Of a stretch of DNA of 64,000 nt, positions 35,098 to 42,115 are shown piece by piece (the first letter of the stretch is position 1; each line of letters starts with the position of its first letter). Origin of the DNA: Bacteroidota bacterium (GTDB lineage: Bacteria > Bacteroidota > Bacteroidia > UBA8524); assembly GCA_016124735.1 (NCBI GenBank), contig WGMZ01000033.1, forward strand, positions 96,537 to 160,536, given 5' to 3'. The translations under genes and the position numbers were made by a program. Under the pieces are notes generated by a model that made no database searches, was not told the origin of the DNA, and saw nothing but the letters and a program-made list of their open reading frames with translations.

Positions 35098-36981
35098 TTA
35101 CTTCATCATGCTTTCTGTGCGACGAATAAAGCGCTCAAGCGCTGCTCCGTCGAGCATGTTTTGTGAAAGCAGAGCCAGGTCGAAGCTTTGTTCTACAAAT
35201 TCTTTCTTTTCAGCTTCTTCCTTCAATCCCGCAATTTTTCCAGCCAGCGGATGATTCGTATTGATCATCACCACGACGCGATCCGGCAGCATACCGAACA
35301 TTCCGGCACCGCCCTGCATCTCGCGCATGCGACGCTCCCATTCGGGTTTGATTACTGTAATAAAGTGGTCGTCTGGCGACAAGGCTTCCGTTTGAATTTC
35401 CCAGTCTTTTTGAGTCACCTGATCGGTGAATGTCTTTTTCAGTGCTTCCACCTGGGTGTCAGAAAGAACAGACTCGCGTTTTTCGCCTTTGTCGATCAAT
35501 TTATCCATTGCATCCGCATCTACGCGCACAATGCTTAAATCGCTGTCTTTGTGCTCCAGGAACCCAATAAAATGGCTATCCAATGGTCCATCCATCTCCA
35601 GCACGTCGTAACCGCGTTTCTTCGCCGTCTCAATAAATGGTGCCTGGGTTTTTGCATTGGTGGTATAAAGGAAAACCACCTTATTGTCTTTGTTCTTTTG
35701 GTTGGCTTCCACCTTTGCCTTGTATTCTTCCAGCGTATGGAATTTCCCTTCTGCGTCTTTCAGCAGGGCAAACTTGAGGGCTTTATCGGCAAACTTCTCG
35801 TCGCTCACCGCGCCATACTTCACGAACAAACCTACACTGCTCCATTTCTCTTCATATTCCTTGCGGTCGTTTTTGAAGATTTCTTCCAGTTTGTCGGCCA
35901 CCTTTTTGGTGATATGCGAGGTGATTTTCTTCACCTGTGCATCCGATTGAAGGAAGCTGCGGCTCACGTTTAGTGGAATATCCGGTGAGTCAATCACACC
36001 GTGAAGAAGCATCAGAAATTCCGGTACCACGTCTTTTACGTCGTCGGTAACAAAAACCTGGTTGCTGTATAACTGGATCTTGTTGCGTTGCAGTTCCAGT
36101 TCATTTTTCACCTGAGGGAAATAGAGAATACCCGTCAGGTTAAAAGGATAATCTACATTCAGATGAATCCAGAACAATGGGGTTTCCGACATCGGATAAA
36201 GCGTGCGGTAAAACTCCTTGTAGTCCTCATCTTTTAGTTCGGAAGGTGATTTTTTCCAAAGAGGTGCGACGTCGTTGATAATTCTGTCTACCTGAATGGA
36301 TTTCTTTTTTGGACTTCCATCTTCTTCTTTGTTTTCCGGATCATCTACCCATTCTGTCCTGGTTCCGAATTGAATCGGAACAGGCAGAAAACGGCAGTAT
36401 TTCTGAAGCAAGCCACTGATACGGCCTTCTTCTAAAAACTCCTGGTTTTCATCATCTATATGAAGGATGATTTCCGTTCCTCTTTCTTTTCTTTTCGACT
36501 TGTCTATGACAAATTCGGTGGAACCGTCGCAGCTCCAGCGAGCAGGTTTCGCACCTTCTCGGAAAGAGAGGGTATCAATTTCCACTTTTTTTGCCACCAT
36601 AAAGGCGGAATAGAAACCAAGTCCGAAGTGACCAATCATGCCTGCTTCACCGGCCTTTTTGTATTGTTTCACAAACTCTTCAGCACCAGAAAATGCTATC
36701 TGGTTGATGTATTTGTCGATCTCCTCGGCCGTCATTCCGACGCCCCGGTCGATGATGCTCAGGGTTTTGTTCTTCTGATCAATCTTAACCAGGATTCGCA
36801 AGTCGCCCATTTCGCCATTGAACTCTCCAATAGAGGAGAAATGCTGAAGTTTGGTCGTGGCATCCGTTGCATTCGATATCAATTCACGTAAAAAGATCTC
36901 ATGGTCAGAATAGAGGAATTTCTTAATAATGGGGAAAATGTTCTCCGTGTTTACCTGGATGGAACCTTTTTGTGCTGTCAT
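35098..36981 (-). CDS. htpG: Molecular chaperone HtpG (Hsp90)
   Basis: This protein of 627 residues starts at ATG 36981 (a TTG at 36987 adds two residues). The GHKL ATPase domain has NATDATTKLQ, DRGVGMTAEEI and GHFGLGFYSAFMVAKKV; the middle domain and C-terminal dimerisation domain follow in the usual order, and the length fits bacterial HtpG. It helps fold client proteins in the cytosol using ATP. A ribosome-binding GGAGG lies 12-15 bases before the ATG, and a promoter is visible at 37014-37043. No CIRCE element was seen, so heat control, if any, is through another system. Confidence 0.95.
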   Translation of the reverse strand: MTAQKGSIQVNTENIFPIIKKFLYSDHEIFLRELISNATDATTKLQHFSSIGEFNGEMGDLRILVKIDQKNKTLSIIDRGVGMTAEEIDKYINQIAFSGAEEFVKQYKKAGEAGMIGHFGLGFYSAFMVAKKVEIDTLSFREGAKPARWSCDGSTEFVIDKSKRKERGTEIILHIDDENQEFLEEGRISGLLQKYCRFLPVPIQFGTRTEWVDDPENKEEDGSPKKKSIQVDRIINDVAPLWKKSPSELKDEDYKEFYRTLYPMSETPLFWIHLNVDYPFNLTGILYFPQVKNELELQRNKIQLYSNQVFVTDDVKDVVPEFLMLLHGVIDSPDIPLNVSRSFLQSDAQVKKITSHITKKVADKLEEIFKNDRKEYEEKWSSVGLFVKYGAVSDEKFADKALKFALLKDAEGKFHTLEEYKAKVEANQKNKDNKVVFLYTTNAKTQAPFIETAKKRGYDVLEMDGPLDSHFIGFLEHKDSDLSIVRVDADAMDKLIDKGEKRESVLSDTQVEALKKTFTDQVTQKDWEIQTEALSPDDHFITVIKPEWERRMREMQGGAGMFGMLPDRVVVMINTNHPLAGKIAGLKEEAEKKEFVEQSFDLALLSQNMLDGAALERFIRRTESMMK

Positions 36982-37013
36982 ATTCAATCAATTAGTTTCC
37001 TCCAACTTATCAG

Positions 37014-37043
37014 CAAACATGCCATCCGGTGCAGGCTGCCAAA
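37014..37043 (-). promoter_or_regulatory. Promoter of htpG
   Basis: On the minus strand TTTG (37043-37040) and CATGTTTG (37021-37014) are 18 bases apart, matching the Bacteroidota consensus at 11 of 12 fixed positions if the first base of the -7 box is counted as the mismatch. It lies about 35 bases ahead of the ATG. Confidence 0.5.
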
Positions 37044-37073
37044 TTGACAAGGAAATATCACGGAAAACCGTGA

Positions 37074-37104
37074 GTTGATTTCATTCTGGCAGAAACATCT
37101 TTGT
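37074..37104 (+). promoter_or_regulatory. Promoter of a predicted small RNA
   Basis: TTG at 37075-37077 and CATCTTTG at 37097-37104 are separated by 19 bases; only the first base of the -7 box departs from TAnnTTTG. It points rightwards, away from htpG, and no plus-strand protein gene follows within 600 bases. Confidence 0.45.
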
Positions 37105-37108
37105 GTCT

Positions 37109-37170
37109 CCCCTTTGTATAGTGGCATGTACATGCCCACAACAGGCGCCCGGAAGCGGGCGTCTTTTTTT
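37109..37170 (+). ncRNA. Predicted small RNA ending in an intrinsic terminator
   Basis: From a predicted start near 37109 the transcript would be about 60 bases. A first hairpin at 37122-37140 pairs GTGGCATG with CATGCCCAC around a TA loop, with one bulged base. A second hairpin (stem at 37146-37151 with 37156-37161, GAAG loop) is followed by seven T (37164-37170), a textbook terminator. No open reading frame lies ahead of this terminator on the plus strand, so it must end something other than a protein mRNA. The promoter just upstream fits. Identity and target are unknown. Confidence 0.45.
37144..37170 (+). terminator. Orphan rho-independent terminator
   Basis: The six-base perfect GC stem CGCCCG/CGGGCG (extended by G-T and G-C pairs) with a GAAG loop is followed by seven T. 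It points rightwards and has no upstream plus-strand gene, the nearest gene upstream being htpG on the other strand. Confidence 0.75.
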
Positions 37171-37179
37171 GTCTAAGTC

Positions 37180-37713
37180 ATAAGAAGAACCAACGACTAT
37201 GTTCTATTAGAAGGCGTCATTCGGCGAGACACAGAATGACTTTCCATTTTGCTTGAGGAAATGCAGCCAGGCGCGAACCAATGGTTGGTACAATCGTTTG
37301 ATCTATAGTTAGTAGGAAATAATTCGCGATAAATCGACGACCTAACGTCAATTAAAAATCTGGAGAATAAAATGGTGCTGCGTCGTCGATTTATCGCGAA
37401 GGATACTGAGAGACATTAAAATAAAGATAAGCTTTGTACGGGTGGGCTGTCCAAAATGCAGGCCACGCGCTGGCGTGATGTTTTTTTTGGGGAGGCCAGA
37501 TGCAATGGCCGACCATTAAGAAAAAAACAGAGCGCGGGGAAGCATATTTTGGCCTTGATTTTTTGGTTCGTTTGGAATTTATGCTTAGCGAAGTCGAAGC
37601 ATCAAGACAAAATGAACATGCAATATGAAATAAGCAGGTTTATTCTCATCAACAACAAGTGGCATTGAAGCAGCGATTCATGTTAAGGAGATTACTTAGC
37701 TTCCCAACAGCAA
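37180..37713. other. Non-coding region with several palindromic repeats
   Basis: No convincing gene lies here. Visible structures are an inverted repeat GTCATTC/GAATGAC at 37217-37241 and the 19-base inverted repeat at 37323-37400. There is also a hairpin ATGCTT/AAGCAT at 37581-37602, set within a GTTCGTTT...AAAATGAAC imperfect palindrome (about 37566-37616). The last resembles short intergenic repeats that are scattered in Bacteroidota genomes. A 70-codon open frame at 37456-37668 has no family resemblance and overlaps these palindromes, so it is treated as chance. Confidence 0.55.
37323..37400. repeat. 19-base perfect inverted repeat with 40-base spacer
   Basis: Left arm TTCGCGATAAATCGACGAC (37323-37341) and right arm GTCGTCGATTTATCGCGAA (37382-37400) are exact reverse complements. 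The spacer (40 bases) has no gene. No direct repeat that would mark a transposon target duplication is obvious next to it. It could be a MITE-like remnant, a protein-binding cruciform or part of an RNA. Confidence 0.7.
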
Positions 37714-38268
37714 ATGAAAATTATTTGAATACTTCTTTTGTGTTCCCTCTTTTCGGCATGCGGAATCTTGCTTTCTGACAAGTATGTCAGATTAAATATT
37801 GCGAATGATGGTTTTAGTTCCTACGCGAAATATCATCCTGATCGGGTGAAAAAATATTCAGAGGCGGATTCTCTTTATAATGACAGCCTCAGTTATTTGC
37901 ACAAAATCAAGGCTCAGGAAATTCTTAATGAAGGGCAAAAGCAGCAATGGCTCCGGGTACAGTTTTGGAAATCCTGGTGTCCAAATGAGCTGTGTCAGGA
38001 CATCTCCTTCTACGAAAATCAACGAAACAAAAAACGAACTACCCCTTTAAAATTCCTCATGGTTTCAAAGACATACGACTTTGATCAAATCGATTCTATT
38101 AGCCAACGCTCTGATTATTCAGCTCCCATATTTGTGTTGAACCATGCTGTATATGGTGGTAACCTGAAGAAAACGATGAAAAAAGTAGAGATTGAATTAA
38201 ACCTTCAGACACTTAATCCTGACAACCATTCAGATGATGCCTTGTTTCTTAAAGGACAATTGATTTAA
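37714..38268 (+). pseudogene. Lipoprotein gene with in-frame TGA at codon 5
   Basis: From ATG 37714 the frame reads M-K-I-I-stop and then, in the same frame, ILLLCSLFSACG and 170 more codons. This is a clear lipoprotein signal (lipobox LFSAC) cut by a TGA at 37726-37728, one base from TGG. TTG at 37738 is an alternative start that would delete most of the signal's charged end. The mature part has WKSWCPNELC (about 80 residues after the lipobox), which recalls a thioredoxin-like C-x-n-C site, and a later strand KFLMVSKTYDF, but I cannot assign it firmly. AAGGAG at 37685-37690 is rather far upstream. It may be a recent pseudogene or carry a sequencing error. Confidence 0.6.
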
Positions 38269-38294
38269 GCCGGGACATTCGGACTGGTAAGCAA

Positions 38295-38342
38295 CCCGGC
38301 TACCTTATTCAGTTGAATTAAAAACCCCGGGAAGTTTAATTC
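38295..38342. terminator. Candidate bidirectional terminator region
   Basis: Between the convergent lipoprotein and MFS genes lie two palindromes. AGCCGGG at 38268-38274 pairs with CCCGGCT at 38295-38301. GAATTAAA at 38315-38322 pairs with TTTAATTC at 38335-38342 around a CCCGGG-containing loop. The A/T-rich outer ends of the second hairpin could serve either direction, though no long T run is present. Confidence 0.35.
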
Positions 38343-38343
38343 C

Positions 38344-39525
38344 TTAAACAGCCTTACTTTTTTTCGTCCGAATCAGTACCCCGAGTAAAATCAACAGAAA
38401 TGGAAGCACCATCCAGATGAGGACTTCCCAACCCTGGTTGAAAACAACCCAACCCGCACTCAGGCTCGCAATGGCTTGCGAACTAAGAATTACAAAATCG
38501 TTCAGCGCCTGAATCCGAAACTTTTCATTTGGTCCGTACAGTTTCGACAATTGCACGGTTCCCGCCAGAAATAGAAAGTTCCATCCTATTCCCAATAGAA
38601 TCAGCGCGAACCAGTAATTATACAAATGATGGGAATTTAATGCGATGGCCATGGTAAGCACATACAGCATTATTCCAATCCAAATTAGCCTTCGAATGCC
38701 AAGTTTCTTAATTAAAAATCCACTGATTAGCGATGGAACATACATAGCCAATACATGGCTTTGAATGACGTGTTTGGTCGCCTCCAGACTGATTCCATCC
38801 ATTTTATTCATGCTCACCGGAGTAGCCGTCATCACATATGTCATGATTGCATAACCGATGGCTCCTGCAGCCAATGCCAACCAGAAATGACTCAATTTGA
38901 TAAAATCCTTAATTGAGCGCTTTGGCTCTTTTGTGGCATCTTGTTTAGGAATCGGAATATTTTGGTACCGGCTCAACACCACCAGAGCCAGCGTAAACAG
39001 AATGCTAAGCAAGACAAAAGATCCTGCAAAAGGAGTTTCCAACAGGTTCTTTCCTCTGAGTGCAATTTCAGGGCCCAATACTGCCGCTACAATTCCACCG
39101 ACCAGCACCGTAGATGCCGCAACCGGCACGTCTTTTTCTTCCACAGACTCAATCGCTGCGAAGCGAAATTGCATCACTCCTGCTATCACGGTTCCGAGCA
39201 AAAAAACAGCCATGACAAATTGAAAAAAAGAAGCCTGAACAATGGCATGGGCCGCAAACAGTGTCAACAACATGCTTAAAAATGCCACCATCATAAATAC
39301 AAAGCGGCGGCCTTTTTTTCGCATCAATAGATTGATCGGAATCACAGCGGTTGCAGTGCCAAGGACCAGGGAAGCAACGGGCAATGTGGCCCAACTTTCA
39401 TTGGGAGCTAATTCACTGCCAATGATACCCCCTGCAAATACAACGGTAGAACCCAGCGACATCATAATCGCCTGAGCTCCGGTCAGTATCCAAACATTTT
39501 TTTGAGTGCCACTCCATCCAATCAC
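38344..39525 (-). CDS. MFS transporter
   Basis: This 393-residue inner-membrane protein has twelve predicted helices. The loop after helix 2 has LLMRKKGRRFVF, a variant of the MFS A-motif. No second-half specificity motif is clear, so the substrate is unknown; drug export or sugar transport are both possible. The best start is the GTG at 39525 (MIGWSGTQKN). It is convergent with the lipoprotein gene and divergent from the TPR kinase gene, standing alone on its strand. Confidence 0.82.
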   Translation of the reverse strand: MIGWSGTQKNVWILTGAQAIMMSLGSTVVFAGGIIGSELAPNESWATLPVASLVLGTATAVIPINLLMRKKGRRFVFMMVAFLSMLLTLFAAHAIVQASFFQFVMAVFLLGTVIAGVMQFRFAAIESVEEKDVPVAASTVLVGGIVAAVLGPEIALRGKNLLETPFAGSFVLLSILFTLALVVLSRYQNIPIPKQDATKEPKRSIKDFIKLSHFWLALAAGAIGYAIMTYVMTATPVSMNKMDGISLEATKHVIQSHVLAMYVPSLISGFLIKKLGIRRLIWIGIMLYVLTMAIALNSHHLYNYWFALILLGIGWNFLFLAGTVQLSKLYGPNEKFRIQALNDFVILSSQAIASLSAGWVVFNQGWEVLIWMVLPFLLILLGVLIRTKKSKAV

Positions 39526-39632
39526 CTTTCAAAGGAGCATAATTTTTTCTTTCAGTTGGATGAAGAATCCTGAAATTAATTTTTAACCCTCGACAATTTC
39601 CATTGAAAATAAATCCCGAATGAGAATTCTTC

Positions 39633-39640
39633 TATTTTTG
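39633..39640 (+). promoter_or_regulatory. -7 promoter element inside the first codons of the TPR kinase
   Basis: TATTTTTG is a perfect TAnnTTTG element lying 13 bases after the first possible ATG (39620) and nine bases before a second ATG (39650). If it is used, the second ATG is the true start. A TTG at the ideal distance is not found. Confidence 0.4.
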
Positions 39641-39649
39641 TCGAATCTC

Positions 39650-42067
39650 ATGTCTAGAGTTGGTCTGCTAATTTTCTGCTTTTTACTTTGTTGTTCCAAT
39701 GGAGCACAAAATATTCCAGCGCATATTCCTGAGGATATACAAAAACAGGTAATCCACCTGGATCCCGCGGAACGGCTGGACTCTTTGTTGAAAATTACAG
39801 CCGTTGCCAAAAAGGTCCACGGAATTGAATATACGCTGGCAATTAAAAAAGAAGTTCTCAGAGAAGCACGCGAACTTAATAATGACAGCCTTATCGCCAA
39901 GACACTGCTGCTTTTAGGTCAGGATTATGAAGACCTGGGATATTACCGTATTGCACTCAGCCAATACCAGGAAGCTTTAGCAACCTGTAATTTTGACAAT
40001 AAACCAATACTCCTGGGAAGGATCTACAATTCATCCGGTATTTCTCTTGATTTCCTGGGGAATTACAGCGAAGCATTGAGTAATTATCTCAAAGCAGATT
40101 CACTCTTTCTGCTACTGAAAGACACGCTGGGACACAGCAATTGCTACAACAATATCGGCTTGATTTATTTCAATCAAAAAAACTACAAGGATGCGAAAAA
40201 TCACTTCATGGAAGTGTTGCGACTTGCCGATTTAAGCAGTGACCAATACCTCCGCGCTCTTGCCTTATCAAATCTGGGCATGATGGCTTATGAGGAAAAA
40301 GAATTTGAGAATGCGATTCGGTATTATACAGAGACTTTGCAAATCGACCTTCAGGACGATCCACCCAATCCCGAATTTATTGGTGCAGATTTCAACAGTA
40401 TTGGCGAAGCCTGGGCTTTAAAAGGAAATTTTGATAGTGCCTCCTACTATTTCCAAATTGGTCTGAACTACAAAAGGATCGCTCAATCGCGCCGGGCAAT
40501 TGTAACCAGTTATTTTCAGTTCGCAGAATTGCTTTTGAATTTCGCACGACCTCAGGAAGCCAAGTTGTACCTCGATTCAGCATACGAAGATGTTTTTCTT
40601 ATCAGCGACCCACAAGTGACTCTGGAATACTATCGCATCCTTGCCAGATTTTATAAAGATGACCATAAACCTGCACTGCAAGCCAAAAGTTTGGAGCGTT
40701 ATATTGAACTTCAGGACTCCCTGACCAAATCGGAAAATTATGAGCTCACCAAAACACTGGAAGAAGAATTCCGTTTTGAGCTCCGTGAAAAAGATTTGGA
40801 AAACCTCGAATCAGAGTTGCAATACCAGAAATCCGAAAATCGGAACATGTGGGTTTCTCTGGGAATATTTGCAGTTCTGTGTATTGCCCTGGTGTGGCTG
40901 TATATCCTGAACCAAAAGAAAAACTCAATACTAAAAAAACAGCAGGTTGAATTGGAGGATGCGCTGCGAACGAAAACCAGCTTTTTATCGATGGTAAGCC
41001 ATGAGATTCGCACGCCTATCCATGTAATCATGGGTATGGCTGAGAACCTGCTGGAGCAAAGTGCCGGAGAAAAAGACACCGAATCGGTCCGTATCCTGCA
41101 CGATTCAACCAGGCAATTGATTCAGCTGGTCAATGATGTCCTGGATCTTAACAAATTGGAGCATGGAGCCACCCGATTAAACCCTGCTCCATTCTCTTTT
41201 CATCTGATGATGAAAACATTGTGCTCAGCCCAGGAGGTTCAATGTCAAAATAAGAACCTACAATTCAACTATCAAGCAGATGAAGAAATTCCCGACATGT
41301 TGCTCGGCGATCGAATCAAGCTTGAACAGGTACTTAATAACTTGTTAAATAATGCCATTAAATTTACTGATTCTGGAAAAATTGAGCTTAAAATCAGCCA
41401 GATTCAGCAAGAGCAAAATAGGATTAAATTAGCCTTCCATATTCTCGATACAGGCATCGGTATTCCTGCATCTGATATTGATAAAATATTCAATCCGTTC
41501 TTTCAGTCGGATGGCACCATCAAAAGAAATTTTGGAGGAACCGGATTGGGGCTTGCCATCAGCAAGGGACTGGTAGAGTTAATGGGCGGCCAGTTGCGTA
41601 TTCTCAGCAGCAGCGATCTCGGTACCCATCTCTATTTTGAAATTCCATTCGAAAAAAGTCAGTTCAGTCATATTGAAACGGCCGCCGTCACTTCTTTTGA
41701 ATGGCCAAATTCCAAGCGCATACTCGTTGCCGAAGACCATGAACAAAACCGCATGCTTCTGCGAATGCTTCTTTCCAAGATTGGGGCAGAGGCAGACTGG
41801 ACCGAAAACGGCCAAGAATGCTGGAACAAGGCCCAGGAGACGAAATATGATCTTGTATTGCTGGATATGCACATGCCAGTCATGGATGGCTATCAAACCG
41901 CAGAATTATTGCGGCAGAAGTACGGGAAAGAAATTGTGATTGTGGCACTCACAGCAGCAGATAAAGAAGAATTCCAATTGAAAAATAAAGATCAGTTTGA
42001 CTTCATTCTGCATAAGCCATATACCCAAAAAGAGCTCTTTGCTATTCTGAAAGAATTAATCCACTGA
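39650..42067 (+). CDS. TPR-containing hybrid histidine kinase
   Basis: This protein has 805 residues from ATG 39650, or 815 from 39620; the -7 element between them favours 39650. A signal peptide (ending CCSNGAQ) is followed by about six tetratricopeptide repeats (residues about 60-350) in the periplasm. A coiled coil and one membrane segment (MWVSLGIFAVLCIALVWLYIL) come next. The kinase has HisKA with FLSMVSHEIRTPIHVI and HATPase with NAIKFTDSG and GGTGLGLAISKGL. A receiver with ILVAEDHEQNR and acceptor Asp in LVLLDMHMPVMDGY completes it. This plan is common in Bacteroidota sensors. No output DNA-binding domain is present. The 7TM kinase follows on the same strand after 48 bases, so the two probably act in one pathway. 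Confidence 0.9.
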   Translation: MSRVGLLIFCFLLCCSNGAQNIPAHIPEDIQKQVIHLDPAERLDSLLKITAVAKKVHGIEYTLAIKKEVLREARELNNDSLIAKTLLLLGQDYEDLGYYRIALSQYQEALATCNFDNKPILLGRIYNSSGISLDFLGNYSEALSNYLKADSLFLLLKDTLGHSNCYNNIGLIYFNQKNYKDAKNHFMEVLRLADLSSDQYLRALALSNLGMMAYEEKEFENAIRYYTETLQIDLQDDPPNPEFIGADFNSIGEAWALKGNFDSASYYFQIGLNYKRIAQSRRAIVTSYFQFAELLLNFARPQEAKLYLDSAYEDVFLISDPQVTLEYYRILARFYKDDHKPALQAKSLERYIELQDSLTKSENYELTKTLEEEFRFELREKDLENLESELQYQKSENRNMWVSLGIFAVLCIALVWLYILNQKKNSILKKQQVELEDALRTKTSFLSMVSHEIRTPIHVIMGMAENLLEQSAGEKDTESVRILHDSTRQLIQLVNDVLDLNKLEHGATRLNPAPFSFHLMMKTLCSAQEVQCQNKNLQFNYQADEEIPDMLLGDRIKLEQVLNNLLNNAIKFTDSGKIELKISQIQQEQNRIKLAFHILDTGIGIPASDIDKIFNPFFQSDGTIKRNFGGTGLGLAISKGLVELMGGQLRILSSSDLGTHLYFEIPFEKSQFSHIETAAVTSFEWPNSKRILVAEDHEQNRMLLRMLLSKIGAEADWTENGQECWNKAQETKYDLVLLDMHMPVMDGYQTAELLRQKYGKEIVIVALTAADKEEFQLKNKDQFDFILHKPYTQKELFAILKELIH

Positions 42068-42115
42068 GCTGGAATACAATTCATCCTATAAAAGTTAAAT
42101 TTGAGCAAAGCGGCT

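Noticed and set aside
37456..37668. 70-codon open frame in the gap after htpG
   Set aside because: It overlaps several palindromes, has no family pattern and no promoter or ribosome-binding site at a sensible distance.
39620..39650. First ATG (39620) as start of the TPR kinase
   Set aside because: A perfect -7 element lies between it and the next ATG at 39650, which still gives a full signal peptide, so the later start is preferred.
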